DNA of 64,000 nt from Hymenobacter volaticus (GTDB taxonomy: Bacteria; Bacteroidota; Bacteroidia; Cytophagales; Hymenobacteraceae): positions 62,001 through 126,000 of the forward strand of contig NZ_CP095062.1 in NCBI RefSeq assembly GCF_022921055.1, read 5' to 3'. This document shows positions 1 through 9,605 of this stretch, one piece after another. How positions within the stretch are numbered: position 1 is the stretch's first letter; each line of letters starts with the position of its first letter. The position numbers and the translations under genes were made by a program. Under the pieces are notes generated by a model, which saw nothing but the letters and a program-made list of their open reading frames with translations, did not search any database and was not told the origin of the DNA.

Positions 1-2
1 AT

Positions 3-725
3 AATGCGGTTGATTATTACATATTTTTAAATTTTACACGTGCGTTAGATAATATGGGTAAAAATATTTACATAGCTAAATATAAAACTGGAGATCCATA
101 TTTCTATGTGCCTTGGGACTTAGACAGTGTATTTGGTAATAATTGGGAAGGAAATATTGTAAATATTACTGATGATATTCTTTCCAACGGCTTCTATGAT
201 CGTTTAATTAACGACTGTTCCCCTGGTGGCTTCCGCGCAAAACTTGTTCAACGTTGGGCTGAGCTAAGATCAAGTGTTATTACTGAAGATAATATTCTAG
301 CTAAATTTGAGGTGAACCATGAATATCTTACCCATAATAATGTTTATAAACGAGAGCACACTGCTTGGAGTAGTTATACCGCTAATGCAAGTTACTTATC
401 TTACGTAAGGGGCTGGGTTAGAAACAGAATAGGGTATCTAGATGTAGCATTCAATCAGCAATGCACTCCGCTTAATGCCCGATTGGCCAGGCAGGAAGTT
501 GGGCTTAAGCTGTATCCAAATCCAACAAGTGATTTTCTAACCATTGAGTCGGACCCATTGCCGTTTGAGTTCAGTATCCAGGATATGCGAGGAAAAACGG
601 TCCTTAAAACTAGTCTGAAGGGCAGCACCAATAAAGTTGATCTTAGCCTCATAGCTAAAGGTATTTACATAGTGACCGTGAAAAGCAGCAAAGCAATTCA
701 AACCCAAAAGTTGATAGTTAACTAG
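3..725 (+). CDS. CotH-like secreted protein with T9SS type A sorting tail (3' part only)
   Basis: The frame is open from the window edge, so the start lies upstream; the ATG at 54 is internal because the codons before it already read as CotH-like sequence (DYYIFLNFTRALDNMGKNIY). The block containing VPWDLDSVFG matches the Mg-binding WDLD region of CotH-family atypical protein kinases. The last ~75 residues (from LYPNPTSDFLTIES to the end) form a Por-type C-terminal domain, which directs export through the type IX system and surface anchoring. CotH-like proteins are common in large secreted Bacteroidota proteins, but their substrates are mostly unknown. The coding sequence is clearly richer in A+T than most of the window. 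Family call is firm; function is inferred. Confidence 0.85.
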   Translation, partial: NAVDYYIFLNFTRALDNMGKNIYIAKYKTGDPYFYVPWDLDSVFGNNWEGNIVNITDDILSNGFYDRLINDCSPGGFRAKLVQRWAELRSSVITEDNILAKFEVNHEYLTHNNVYKREHTAWSSYTANASYLSYVRGWVRNRIGYLDVAFNQQCTPLNARLARQEVGLKLYPNPTSDFLTIESDPLPFEFSIQDMRGKTVLKTSLKGSTNKVDLSLIAKGIYIVTVKSSKAIQTQKLIVN

Positions 726-802
726 CTGAATAAGCGCTTGTTGGAATTAGCATTGAATGTTTGTTGCTTAATTTTAATCGCGTAACCTAAGCCCATAACT
801 GT

Positions 803-885
803 AGATATCAGCTAAACAGTAAATCAGGGTAACAAGGAGTGACACCTACTCCTTGTTACCCTGATTTACTGTTTAGCTGATATCT
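803..885. repeat. Perfect 38-bp inverted repeat with 7-base loop
   Basis: Bases 803-840 and 848-885 are exact reverse complements, separated by GACACCT. The hairpin lies 78 bases after the CotH-like stop and 235 bases before the 3' end of the convergent DUF983 gene, in the 726-1119 spacer. No T-run follows on either side. It could terminate transcription from both directions, but it is longer and more perfect than ordinary terminators here. Nothing else is recognised in the spacer. Confidence 0.9.
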
Positions 886-1119
886 GGTTAAGTATGATAA
901 ATTTTAGTGCCTTTTGAATGTGGTCTAATCATGCACAAGGTCAGTTATATATTGCCAGCGTATTCTCTACTTTAATTGCATTACAGTTCTGTGCTTGCCT
1001 TTGCTTCATTGGTAAGATATTAGGCGTTGTGTAAGCCGCCGCCGCTGGTTGAGCGGATGATATTACCTCAAGTTCTGTATTTAACTAGGCTTTTCAGCAC
1101 TACGTCTCGTGCTGCTTTC

Positions 1120-1554
1120 TTAACTTCTGCTACTAGTAGCTGGTATTTCATGAGGGTGAGTGGCTGCTCTATGTCTGTAGCGAGTATCATAGGAAATACC
1201 GCCAAATAGATAAAGCATAATGGCACGGGAGTAACGCAAGGTGGCTGGAGCTGTGACTAACACTAAACTGGTAACTAGCAGCACATACACCCAAACGGCA
1301 GGATCATTAAGTAAGTAATAGGCTAGTACACCTCCTACTGCAAAGCAGCCGATGGAGAAGGCATAGCTCACGAACATAGCGCCCCAGTAAAATCCGGGCT
1401 CCGGCTCGTATGCTACTTGGCAAACAGGACACCTTTCCGGCATTATAGCATATTTAGTTAAGGCATAAGCAGGGTGAGAAAACAAATGGCCTTGGTGGCA
1501 ACGGGGACACCGTAAACCCAAAAGTGCAAGGGCTGAAGAATCAATAGGTTGCAT
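1120..1554 (-). CDS. DUF983 family zinc-ribbon membrane protein
   Basis: A 144-residue protein from the ATG at 1554; an upstream TTG at 1581 is a weaker alternative start. Two CxxC pairs (CPRC near residue 16 and CPVC near residue 45) form a likely zinc ribbon. They are followed by two hydrophobic segments (roughly residues 58-82 and 85-107), the layout of DUF983 proteins. The family has no settled biochemical role. The gene is convergent with the CotH-like gene and divergent from the AraC-type regulator at 1785. Confidence 0.8.
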   Translation of the reverse strand: MQPIDSSALALLGLRCPRCHQGHLFSHPAYALTKYAIMPERCPVCQVAYEPEPGFYWGAMFVSYAFSIGCFAVGGVLAYYLLNDPAVWVYVLLVTSLVLVTAPATLRYSRAIMLYLFGGISYDTRYRHRAATHPHEIPATSSRS

Positions 1555-1784
1555 AAGTGGAGTGCAGTAAGTACCTGACAAAGGTAGATTATGCTAGAAG
1601 GCTAAGTCAGACATAAAACCGGGCATACACGGTACAAATCAACGATTTCAGTTAGCGTCGATTGATCACAAAGCTTTTCCTAATTCTGCGATGCAGATGC
1701 AATGGTACATGTCTCGGCATTTTGGACGCTCTATTTTTTGTACGTTGCTACCCGCCGTTTGGCTTATCTGTGGCAAACCTGATC

Positions 1785-2663
1785 ATGAGAAATAAGTCGC
1801 TACCAGTTCTGGCCCTCAACCAATTTTCCGATGACCGCCGTCCGGATCATCACTTTTATATTGAACGACTGGAAGAGCACTTAACTCGTTTCCCGATGGT
1901 GAGCTTGCCCCATGCGCATAGCTTCTACCTACTGCTGTATGTCACGCAGGGTCGGGGTACGCACACTATCGATCTGGTTACATACGATCTGCGTGCGGGT
2001 GGACTTTACTTTTTAGTACCTGGACAGGCACATAGTTGGACTCTCTCAACCGATGCGCAAGGGTATATCGTCTTTTTTAGCGCGACTTTCTACCTGCGCC
2101 AATACCCTGCTGACCGCCTGAACTCTTACCCTTTTTTCAATCTTGCACACTCGCCTGTACTATACCTGCCGGCTACAGAAACAAGCTTGCGAGAGCTGTT
2201 AGCGCGTATGCTCGAGGAGAAAACAATGGCCGCTACCAATCACGACGAGGTGGTGGGCGCTTATCTGTATTTGCTGCTTGAGCTAGCAGCACGCGCATAC
2301 TCACTGGAACAAGCACCCCCCGTGCCCTCGCATGGTCTCCAACAGGTGCGAGCCTTCAGCCGGTTGCTAGACGCCCATTTTCGCAGTGAGAAAAGTGTAC
2401 GCTACTACGCTGACCGTCTAGCGCTGACAGCGAATCACCTCAATGCGCTCTGTCGACGCATAGTCAACCAAACAGCTAGCGACCTGATTCATGAACGATT
2501 GATAACTGAGGCCCAACGATTGTTGGCCCATTCCTCCCAATCGGTGAGCCAGATTGCCGACCAACTCGGTTTCGAGGATGCTTCTTACTTCACGCGCTAC
2601 TTCAAGAAGTATGTAGGACAAACTCCTGAACCATTCCGCCAGCAGCAGCAAGCGCCGGGTTGA
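1785..2663 (+). CDS. AraC family transcriptional regulator
   Basis: A 292-residue protein. The N-terminal half resembles an AraC-type cupin sensing domain (HAHSFYLLLYVTQGRGTHTID, then a PGQAHSW motif). The last ~100 residues hold two helix-turn-helix units; the second includes ISQIADQLGF-like sequence (VSQIADQLGFEDASYFTRYF), followed by KKYVGQTPEPFR, the usual AraC ending. The frame stays open upstream to 1662, but that extension is cysteine-rich and unlike the family, so the ATG at 1785 is preferred. Its target is unknown; it faces away from the DUF983 gene. Confidence 0.88.
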   Translation: MRNKSLPVLALNQFSDDRRPDHHFYIERLEEHLTRFPMVSLPHAHSFYLLLYVTQGRGTHTIDLVTYDLRAGGLYFLVPGQAHSWTLSTDAQGYIVFFSATFYLRQYPADRLNSYPFFNLAHSPVLYLPATETSLRELLARMLEEKTMAATNHDEVVGAYLYLLLELAARAYSLEQAPPVPSHGLQQVRAFSRLLDAHFRSEKSVRYYADRLALTANHLNALCRRIVNQTASDLIHERLITEAQRLLAHSSQSVSQIADQLGFEDASYFTRYFKKYVGQTPEPFRQQQQAPG

Positions 2664-2744
2664 GGTAGGACGGATAGGCTTATCAGGCCAACCAAGTATT
2701 GGGATACAAAGCTGTAATTAAACAACTGCTCTACTTGCTTATAA

Positions 2745-2808
2745 AGACTCCCCTAAACACAAGAGCCACGACATCTTACTGTCGCGGCTCGTGTGTTTAG
2801 GGGAGTTT
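2745..2808. terminator. Bidirectional terminator hairpin
   Basis: Arms 2745-2772 and 2781-2808 pair over about 28 bases with few mismatches around an 8-base loop. It separates the convergent AraC-type gene (ends 2663) and OmpA-like gene (3' end at 2813), so it can serve both strands. Confidence 0.85.
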
Positions 2809-2812
2809 CAGC

Positions 2813-4483
2813 TTAACGCTTTCTTGTAGCGCTTGGCTGAGTGCGGCGTAGGGTTTTAGAACCTTTCCTCGCTCGAGTAGAGGTTACCTTCTTTCGGAGA
2901 GAAGCTTTCGACTTCACCTTCTTTTTAACGACTTTCTTCTTTGTTGGTGCAGAAGTCTTGGGAACAGTTGGTTCGGGGCCATATTTCACTTGAGCGGCAT
3001 TAGGGTCGCCAGTTAAGAACATGTCGAATTCCACGCGGCGGTTCTGAGCGCGGCCTTCCTCGGTTGCATTAGTCGCTAGCGGATGGCTGATGCCATACCC
3101 CAGCCACTCAACACGGGATTCGGGCAAGCCACGGTCGAGCAGGTACCGACGAGCAGCAGCAGCCCGTTCGCGGGATAGGCGCAAGTTGAAAGCCGCTGGC
3201 CCCTGACTATCGGTGTGGCCGGCAATGCTCAGCGAGTAGTCGGGATATTCTTTTAATAGTTCGGCAAGCGCATCCAAAGTAGGATAAGAAGAAGGCAGCA
3301 ACGTGGCTTGATTGCGCTCGAAGCCAATTGATCGAGTTGCTTCAACTAGTCGCTGACGGCTCTCGGCTTTGATTTCTGGGCAGCCGCGGTTGGCGGCTGG
3401 TCCAGCGCGGTCGGGGCAACGGTCATCGGCGTTTAGCACTCCATCACCATCGGTATCGGTGGGGCTAGTGGCAGCGGGCGCGGGGGGTGGCGGAGCCAAT
3501 GGACAGCCACTGGCATTAACGGTTGAGCCTTCAGGCGTATCAGGGCAAGTGTCGTCCTGATCGGCAATGCCGTCGTTGTCGGTATCGGGGCAGCCATGCA
3601 ACTCCGGCTTACCTGCTTTGTCGGGGCAGGCGTCGTCGCTGTTATCGACACCATCATTATCGGTGTCGGGGCAACCGTGCAACTCGGCCGTGCCAGTTTG
3701 TCCTGGGCACTGATCCATATAATTCGGAACGCCGTCCTGGTCATCGTCGAATGCACAGCCGTGTTCATCGACATCTATGTTGCTGGCGGTAGATGGGCAA
3801 TGATCTAGCCGATCGGGCACGCCGTCTTCATCGGTGTCTGGGCCCTGGCCTAAGTTGATTGTTATTCCTACCGTGTGCTGAAGAAAGCGGTCGGACCAGC
3901 GCGGGGTGTTTGTTTCAGTGGAGCCGTCTAAATTCGCTTGCAAAGGCAAATGCTGACTGCTTTGCACGAAAAAACCAACGCTTCTTCCTAAGCGCAAATT
4001 AATGCCAGCACCCGCCTGCAGGTCGAAGTAGCTTTTGTCTTCATCGATGCGGGTACCATCGGTCTGGCCGGTTCGGCTGGCGTACGTCCAGCCAGGAGCA
4101 GCTAGCAAGTAAGGCTGAATCAGCGCTTCTTCTTTCAATGCCCAACCGTTATTGAGCTTGAATTTGAAACCCACATTCACGTTGACTACGGTTGTATTGA
4201 AGAACGTGGTAGCGTTTTGGCGACCCTTTAGCTGACCGTAAATAGCTTGCGTATGCAGATCCAAGCCGCGGGTCAGATACTGGTTGATTGCCAGACCGGG
4301 CGCGTATTCGTTGGCATCGAACTTCCAATAGTTGGAGCCAAAGTCACCTTCATATTGCAAGGCGCTAAAAGTCAGTCCTAGGCCGGTGCGACGCTCGGCT
4401 GTCTGAGCCTGAACAGCGGATTGGCTAGCAAATAAAGCTAGGGGCAAAAGCAGCTGACGGAACGTAAGTAAAAAGTATCTCAT
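2813..4483 (-). CDS. OmpA family outer-membrane protein with TSP3 calcium-binding repeats and basic tail
   Basis: A 556-residue protein from the ATG at 4483; the frame is open further upstream, but only this start gives a clean signal peptide (ending VQAQ near residue 27). An outer-membrane beta-barrel-like region is followed by a series of DxDxDG(V/I)xDxxDxC thrombospondin type 3 repeats that probably bind calcium. Then comes an OmpA peptidoglycan-binding domain (IGFERNQATLLPSS, then LSIAGHTDSQG, and NRRVEF). The last 43 residues are extremely basic: 20 Lys/Arg and no Asp/Glu. The protein likely links outer membrane to cell wall. The basic tail is unusual for this family. Function of the tail is unknown. 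Confidence 0.9.
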   Translation of the reverse strand: MRYFLLTFRQLLLPLALFASQSAVQAQTAERRTGLGLTFSALQYEGDFGSNYWKFDANEYAPGLAINQYLTRGLDLHTQAIYGQLKGRQNATTFFNTTVVNVNVGFKFKLNNGWALKEEALIQPYLLAAPGWTYASRTGQTDGTRIDEDKSYFDLQAGAGINLRLGRSVGFFVQSSQHLPLQANLDGSTETNTPRWSDRFLQHTVGITINLGQGPDTDEDGVPDRLDHCPSTASNIDVDEHGCAFDDDQDGVPNYMDQCPGQTGTAELHGCPDTDNDGVDNSDDACPDKAGKPELHGCPDTDNDGIADQDDTCPDTPEGSTVNASGCPLAPPPPAPAATSPTDTDGDGVLNADDRCPDRAGPAANRGCPEIKAESRQRLVEATRSIGFERNQATLLPSSYPTLDALAELLKEYPDYSLSIAGHTDSQGPAAFNLRLSRERAAAARRYLLDRGLPESRVEWLGYGISHPLATNATEEGRAQNRRVEFDMFLTGDPNAAQVKYGPEPTVPKTSAPTKKKVVKKKVKSKASLRKKVTSTRARKGSKTLRRTQPSATRKR

Positions 4484-5113
4484 TGAAAGTGAACAACGTA
4501 CGACCAGTTCGCGGGCAAATGCCAAGCACCCTGTATTGCAATAACTAGATAAATAAAAGGAAATAGACTTATTTCCACTAACTCCCTGGTTCAACTAAGT
4601 CGAGTAGCACTCACTTAAACCCTCCTCAATTTAGAAACCAAAATAAGTCAAGTAGCTGTGCTTATTTTATAATTATTCAGAGCTAGAAAATAAAGGTCAG
4701 GTTAAAGTTGTATCTGAAATCAAGTAGTTGAAAGCCATTTTATAGCGCCTTTGCTTCAACTCTTAAGGGAATCAGATGGTAATACTACAAAGATACTATT
4801 CGGTTTAAGCTATTCATACTGAATTGATAATAGTAACCTTCGAAGGCAAGGCATTGCTGTCGGGCATAGGTAAGTTGAAGTACATAAGAACATTGCTGTG
4901 AAGTATAAAACTGAATTGTATCTAACCTGTATTCAACTACGTAAGCTCTTCATTGGCAATGCCTTCAGCTACGCTTGCGCTTGTATATAAGCTCAAGAAT
5001 AACTTTCTTCATAGTTCTGTAGCCAATGTGGCTATTTAGTCAGTCATCGTAAGCGTGCCTGGTGAAGTATCAGGCGTCTTTCTGCCAATTCTACGGGCAG
5101 CTTCCTCACTCAG
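4484..5113. other. Intergenic region between divergent OmpA and sensor kinase genes
   Basis: This A+T-rich 630-base spacer should contain both promoters. The only close match to the Bacteroidota -7 box (TAnnTTTG) that I see is TATCTTTG on the minus strand (4788-4795). It lies about 300 bases before the OmpA-type start and has no convincing -33 box. No gene is supported here. Confidence 0.4.
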
Positions 5114-7680
5114 ATGACTACTCCCCTCCCCAACCGAACTGGTGTATTCCAGGTGCCTACCACGGCAAGCAACCCCTCGCTTTTCGGCCGGCTGGTACAA
5201 ACTATGCCCTGGGGCGTGCTGGTGCTCAATCGGTCGGGCGTCGTTACACTTATCAACGAGGAGGTGCAGCGCTTGACCGGGCTTTCTGCCTCCCATGTGC
5301 TGGGCCAGCTTCTAACGGAAGTACTGCCTCTGGATTTTCCGGAGGATGTGCGGCGGGCCTTGTATGCGGTGGTAACAACCGAGGAAGTGGTGTCCGGCAC
5401 ATTTTTCTTGCCACACAGCCAGCAATGGATTGCTATGACCACCGAACCGGGTGAGCATGAGGTGCTGGTGTATTGGCAGAACACCACCGAAATAGTTGTC
5501 CAGAAACGCCAGTACCAAGATTTGGCCGACAATCTAACCGACAGTATTGCCACGTGGGGGCCAGACTTACGCCTGCGCTATGCGAATGCCGTCCTGGTTG
5601 ACCAGCTAAACCAACCGCTGTCGGAACTGCTTGGCAAAACGCTCGGTGAAATGGAGGGCTCGACTGCTATGAGTGACTCGTACACCTTAGAGTTAGAGAA
5701 AGTGCTTGTCACGGGGCAGCCGTCGAATCACACCTTTGCTTTCACTACGCCCGAGGGGAATCGACATGTTCACCTGCGTTTAATTCCCGACTGCCAGGAC
5801 GGGCAGGTGAGGCAGGTGCTGTCTATTGCGCACGACATCACCGAGCTCAAGCAGGCCGAAGTCGAGCTCAGGGCCACCAGCGACCTGCTATTGGCTGCCG
5901 AAGAAGTGGCCCATACCGGCAGCTACGAGGTTGAGTTGAAAGCCATGCGTCTTCGCTTTTCCGATGGCATGTTTCGCTTGCTCGGGGAGGTGCCGCAGTC
6001 GTTTGTTCCGACGTTGGACATTATGAATTCCCGCTCTCACCCCGACGACGTGCAACTAGTCCAGCAGATTCTGGACGAAGCTATTGCCAACAAAGTCCCG
6101 TACCATTACCTACGCCGGGTTTCACGTGCCGACGGGCAAATGCGCCAGCTTGAATCATTCGGCCATGTGGTATGCGACGAGGCGGGGGATGCTGCGAAGC
6201 TTATTGGGCAGGTGCGAGATATTACGGAACGCTACCAAGCCGAAAACCAACTGCTTCAGGCCACCCAGACCATACGGCACATGCTGGACGGCTCGCCGGC
6301 CGCTATTTGCTTGTTGGAAGCTCAGCGCGACCAACAAACCGGCCAGATTATCGATCTGATTTTCAGAGGAGCCAATCACGCTTCAGAACTTCTCAACCAA
6401 AAAAGCGAAGCTTGCCTGCTAGGGCATGGCTTACTGGAGTACTTTCCCGGCGTGCGGACTGTCTTTTTCGACGACTATGTACGCGTGGTGGAAACCGGAG
6501 TGCCTTTGCGCACAGATCGGTTCTATTCAAGCGAGCATTACGAAGACCGGTGGTTTGATGTATCGGCCGTTAAGAATGGGGACGGCATCATTCTGACCTT
6601 CCTCGACATCACAACTCGTAAGCGAAACGAGCAGGAGCAAGCCGCTAGCCAACAGCTGCTTGAGGCTATTTTCGAGGCGACGCTCAATAGCTTGGAAGTG
6701 TTTCGTAGCGTGCGTGATGAGACAGGTCAAGTAATAGATTTTGAATGGGTGTTAGCCAACAAAGCGGCCCATCGGCTGCTGCAGCGCACAGACCTGACAG
6801 GCAAACGCCTACTGGTAGAAGAGCCAGCCATGGAGCAAATAGGCGTATTTGAGCGCCTGTGTCAGGTGGTGGAACAGCGGCAGTCCGTTGACTTTGAGGT
6901 GTTCTACCCTACCGATGCTACCGACGCCTGGTATTATATAGCGGCCACGCCCTCAATGATGGCTTGGTGGTTAATTGGCAAGACATTACGGCCAGCAAAC
7001 GAGCTACGGAGGCTATACTGCACCTGCAGCTTACTCAGCAGCAAAAGCTGGCCAATGCCGTGCTAGATGCCCAGGAAAGCGAGCGGCGACGCATTGCCGA
7101 AAGTTTGCACAACGGGCTAAATCAACTGCTTTACGCCACCAAGCTGCACTTAGAGCAACTGGTTTCGCCCACGCCTACTACTGTCTTTACGGAAGGCAAA
7201 AAGAAAGCTATGGCGCTGCTTTCAGACGCTATTTCGCAGGGTCGCACGCTTTCGCACCAGCTTATGCCAACGGCGCTGGAAAGCTTCGGGCTGAAAGCGG
7301 CCCTGAAGAGTATCTGCCACGATTTGAACAGTTCGAAGCTGCACCTGTCGTGTTCAGTGTCTGCTTTTGCACCCATCAGCAAGTCATTGGAGCTGGCTCT
7401 CTACCGCATGGCCCAAGAGCTAGCCAACAACGTGGTAAAGCATGCCGATGCCACCCAAGCTCACTTGCACTTGGTTGAGCGCGATGGTTGGCTGGAGCTG
7501 CATGCCGACGACAATGGGCGAGGCTTTGATCCTAAGCGGGCACGCTCGCAAGGCATGGGACTAAACGCGCTGCGTGACCGAGTGAAGCTGCTAGGAGGGG
7601 AGCTTGAAATTCTTTCCTCGCCCGAGCATGGCACGCAAATCAGTGTCAGAATACCCCGTACGGCGCTCGAAACCGATTAA
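5114..7680 (+). pseudogene. Multi-PAS sensor histidine kinase (frameshifted near 6950-6952)
   Basis: Two overlapping frames make one kinase of about 855 residues. The first frame holds about five PAS/PAC modules (motifs such as VLGQLLTEVLP, AHDITELKQAE, VRDITERYQAE, FLDITTRKRNE). The second holds WQDITASKRA, then a HisKA_3-type phosphoacceptor region (ESERRRIAESLHNGLNQLL) and an HATPase domain (DNGRGFDP, GMGLNALRDRV). Adding one C to the CCC at 6950-6952 restores PLNDGLVVNWQDIT and joins the two. No transmembrane segment or signal peptide is visible, so the kinase is probably cytoplasmic. The response regulator at 7817 is its likely partner. Whether the shift is biological or an assembly error cannot be told from one sequence; the pattern across the window favours error. 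Confidence 0.88.
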
Positions 7681-7816
7681 TGGCTTTCCCTGAATTCAGG
7701 TTAGTTCAAGGATAGCTAAGCGCCTGCAACGGGCAAAAGGTGCCAGCCGATGGAACCGGCCTACCAAAACCAAAGTTGTTTTCGTAGCCTTCCGCTTTCA
7801 TTACGTTCCTGTTGTT

Positions 7817-8482
7817 ATGATTCGGGTATTCCTAGTTGATGACCATACGCTTATGCGAGATGGACTGCGAGCTGTACTAGCTACCCAACCCGATCTGGCG
7901 GTTGTGGGCGAAGCATCCAATGGGCAAGAATTACTGGATCAGTTGCCCGATACGCCTGCCGATGTAGTGCTGCTGGATATGAATATGCCCGTGCTCGATG
8001 GGTTGGCTACTACCATTCGGTTGCGCGAGCGGTTTCCTAACCTGCGCATCCTAATGCTGTCCATGCTCGAGTACGAGCGCAGCATCGGGCAAGTGCTTGA
8101 TGCCGGGGCGCACGGCTATGTGCTCAAGAATGCCGACAAGATGGAAATCGTAACCGGTATTTTGACTGTTGCCGCCGGCAAGCAGTTTTTGTGCAGTGAG
8201 TTAGGACTGGCGATGCTGCGTAAAGTGCTGGCAATGGAAGAAAGCGAGCCAAGTCCAAGCGTTAAGAAGAGCAGCGGCCTCTCGTTTCGGGAGCGGGAAG
8301 TGCTACAGCTTATCAGCAACGGCCTCACCAACCAAGCCATTGCTGATAAGCTCTTTACTAGTAAGCGCACTATCGAAACGCACCGGCAGAACATCATCGA
8401 GAAGACCGGCGTCAAAAACACCGCTGCGCTGATCAAACACGCCATGGACCAAGGCTGGATCAATGTGTCGGATGTGGCGTAA
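7817..8482 (+). CDS. NarL/FixJ family response regulator
   Basis: A 221-residue two-domain regulator. The receiver domain (residues 1-120) has the acidic pair DD near residue 9, the phosphoacceptor Asp in VVLLDMNMP near residue 54 and the conserved Lys in YVLKNA. The C-terminal LuxR-type helix-turn-helix reads LSFREREVLQLISNGLTNQA and TSKRTIETHRQNI. It lies 136 bases after the HisKA_3-type kinase, whose class normally pairs with NarL-type regulators. Targets are unknown. Confidence 0.93.
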   Translation: MIRVFLVDDHTLMRDGLRAVLATQPDLAVVGEASNGQELLDQLPDTPADVVLLDMNMPVLDGLATTIRLRERFPNLRILMLSMLEYERSIGQVLDAGAHGYVLKNADKMEIVTGILTVAAGKQFLCSELGLAMLRKVLAMEESEPSPSVKKSSGLSFREREVLQLISNGLTNQAIADKLFTSKRTIETHRQNIIEKTGVKNTAALIKHAMDQGWINVSDVA

Positions 8483-8693
8483 TGCAGCCAGGGCACGTAC
8501 GGTGTTGGTAATGTAAGGTGGCTTGTTTGAGGTGGTCGTTCCACTTCTTTTAAGGCAAAGCACAGCTTGCGCCAACCGGTTTTTAGGAAAGTTGCAGTAA
8601 CGGCCGCAGCGTTGATAGCGCCCAAGCAAGTGGAGCGTTGTTGCTTCGACTCCACGAATAACTCGGTCGAAAATCAGTTACCTTCGCTGGCAT

Positions 8694-9320
8694 ATGGCCC
8701 GAACCACTCTATCGATGCCCATCAGTCCTCAAACTAAAGAGGATGCCATCCGCGAAAATGTGATGCGGGCAGCCCAGCATTTATTTCAGCAGCACGGGTT
8801 GAACAATGTGACGTTGGAAGACGTGGCTAGAGCCATTGGCAAAGGCAAAAGCACCCTTTACTACTACTACAAAAGCAAGGAAGAGATTTTCATGGCCGTC
8901 ATGGACCGTGAAATCAGTGAGGTGATAACCGAAGTGGCTCTGGCCGTAAAACAAGCTGGCACGGCCGAAGAAAAGCTTCAAGCTTTCTGCGCCACCAAAT
9001 TGCGGGCGTTGCGCAAAAAATTGGCGCTTTACTCCCTGGTTTGTAGCGAGATGTTCAGCAATGCTGAATTTGGCTGCACCATGCGCCAGCGCTACCTACA
9101 ACGGGAAAGCAAGCTGCTCAAAGACATTCTTGCTTTCGGAATGGAAACCGGCGAAATACGCGCCCTTAGCTCCCAAGAACAGGAAGCGCTGGTGTTCATC
9201 ATGCTCAGTGGTTTGAATGGGTTGGAGCTGGAAATGGTGCACAACACCAATAACCCTCGCGAGCAGGATTTCGCCATCAGCATGCTGGCCCGCGTGATGA
9301 TACACGGGATAGGAGCGTAG
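8694..9320 (+). CDS. TetR family transcriptional regulator
   Basis: A 208-residue protein with an N-terminal TetR helix-turn-helix (residues ~17-63: NVTLEDVARAIGKGKSTLYY) and a helical ligand/dimer domain. A near-consensus -7 box (TACCTTCG, 8679-8686) ends only seven bases before the ATG at 8694. So either the message is almost leaderless or translation starts at the next ATG, 8715. The ligand is unknown. The downstream YitT-type gene, which has an inverted repeat in front of it, is a possible target. Confidence 0.9.
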   Translation: MARTTLSMPISPQTKEDAIRENVMRAAQHLFQQHGLNNVTLEDVARAIGKGKSTLYYYYKSKEEIFMAVMDREISEVITEVALAVKQAGTAEEKLQAFCATKLRALRKKLALYSLVCSEMFSNAEFGCTMRQRYLQRESKLLKDILAFGMETGEIRALSSQEQEALVFIMLSGLNGLELEMVHNTNNPREQDFAISMLARVMIHGIGA

Positions 9321-9476
9321 CATAAGCTTCCAGCTGCCCTGAAACCCGTGCAGCTATAGTGCGTGTACCGACGCTTTGTTAGCACAAGCCAGAGTGGTGC
9401 CAGTACTGCTGAGCTTTCTATTTAGATTTATTTCTGCTTAGTACACAGCGAGTTGGCTTGCCGTTTACGCCATTTT

Positions 9477-9500
9477 TTGTTACCCAGCGCACGGTAACAA
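9477..9500. promoter_or_regulatory. Inverted repeat, possible TetR operator
   Basis: TTGTTACC (9477-9484) and GGTAACAA (9493-9500) are perfect 8-base arms around an 8-base spacer. A second small palindrome (CGTAGGTACTACG, 9501-9513) abuts it. The pair lies between tetR and the yitT-like gene, just upstream of that gene's likely promoter. A weak terminator for tetR is the alternative reading. Confidence 0.4.
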
Positions 9501-9547
9501 CGTAGGTACTACGTAGGCGCCGCGCGTTCGGCACAATATCCACTATA

Positions 9548-9555
9548 TACTTTTG
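9548..9555 (+). promoter_or_regulatory. Candidate -7 promoter box for the yitT-like gene
   Basis: TACTTTTG matches the Bacteroidota primary sigma -7 consensus TAnnTTTG exactly. Only a weak -33 match (TTCG, 9527-9530) is seen, so this is a candidate based on motif and position, about 50 bases before the gene. Confidence 0.4.
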
Positions 9556-9605
9556 ATGGTGTCAGCCTGTGAAAAGTCCACGAGGCTCATTCATTCTTAT
9601 TGGCC

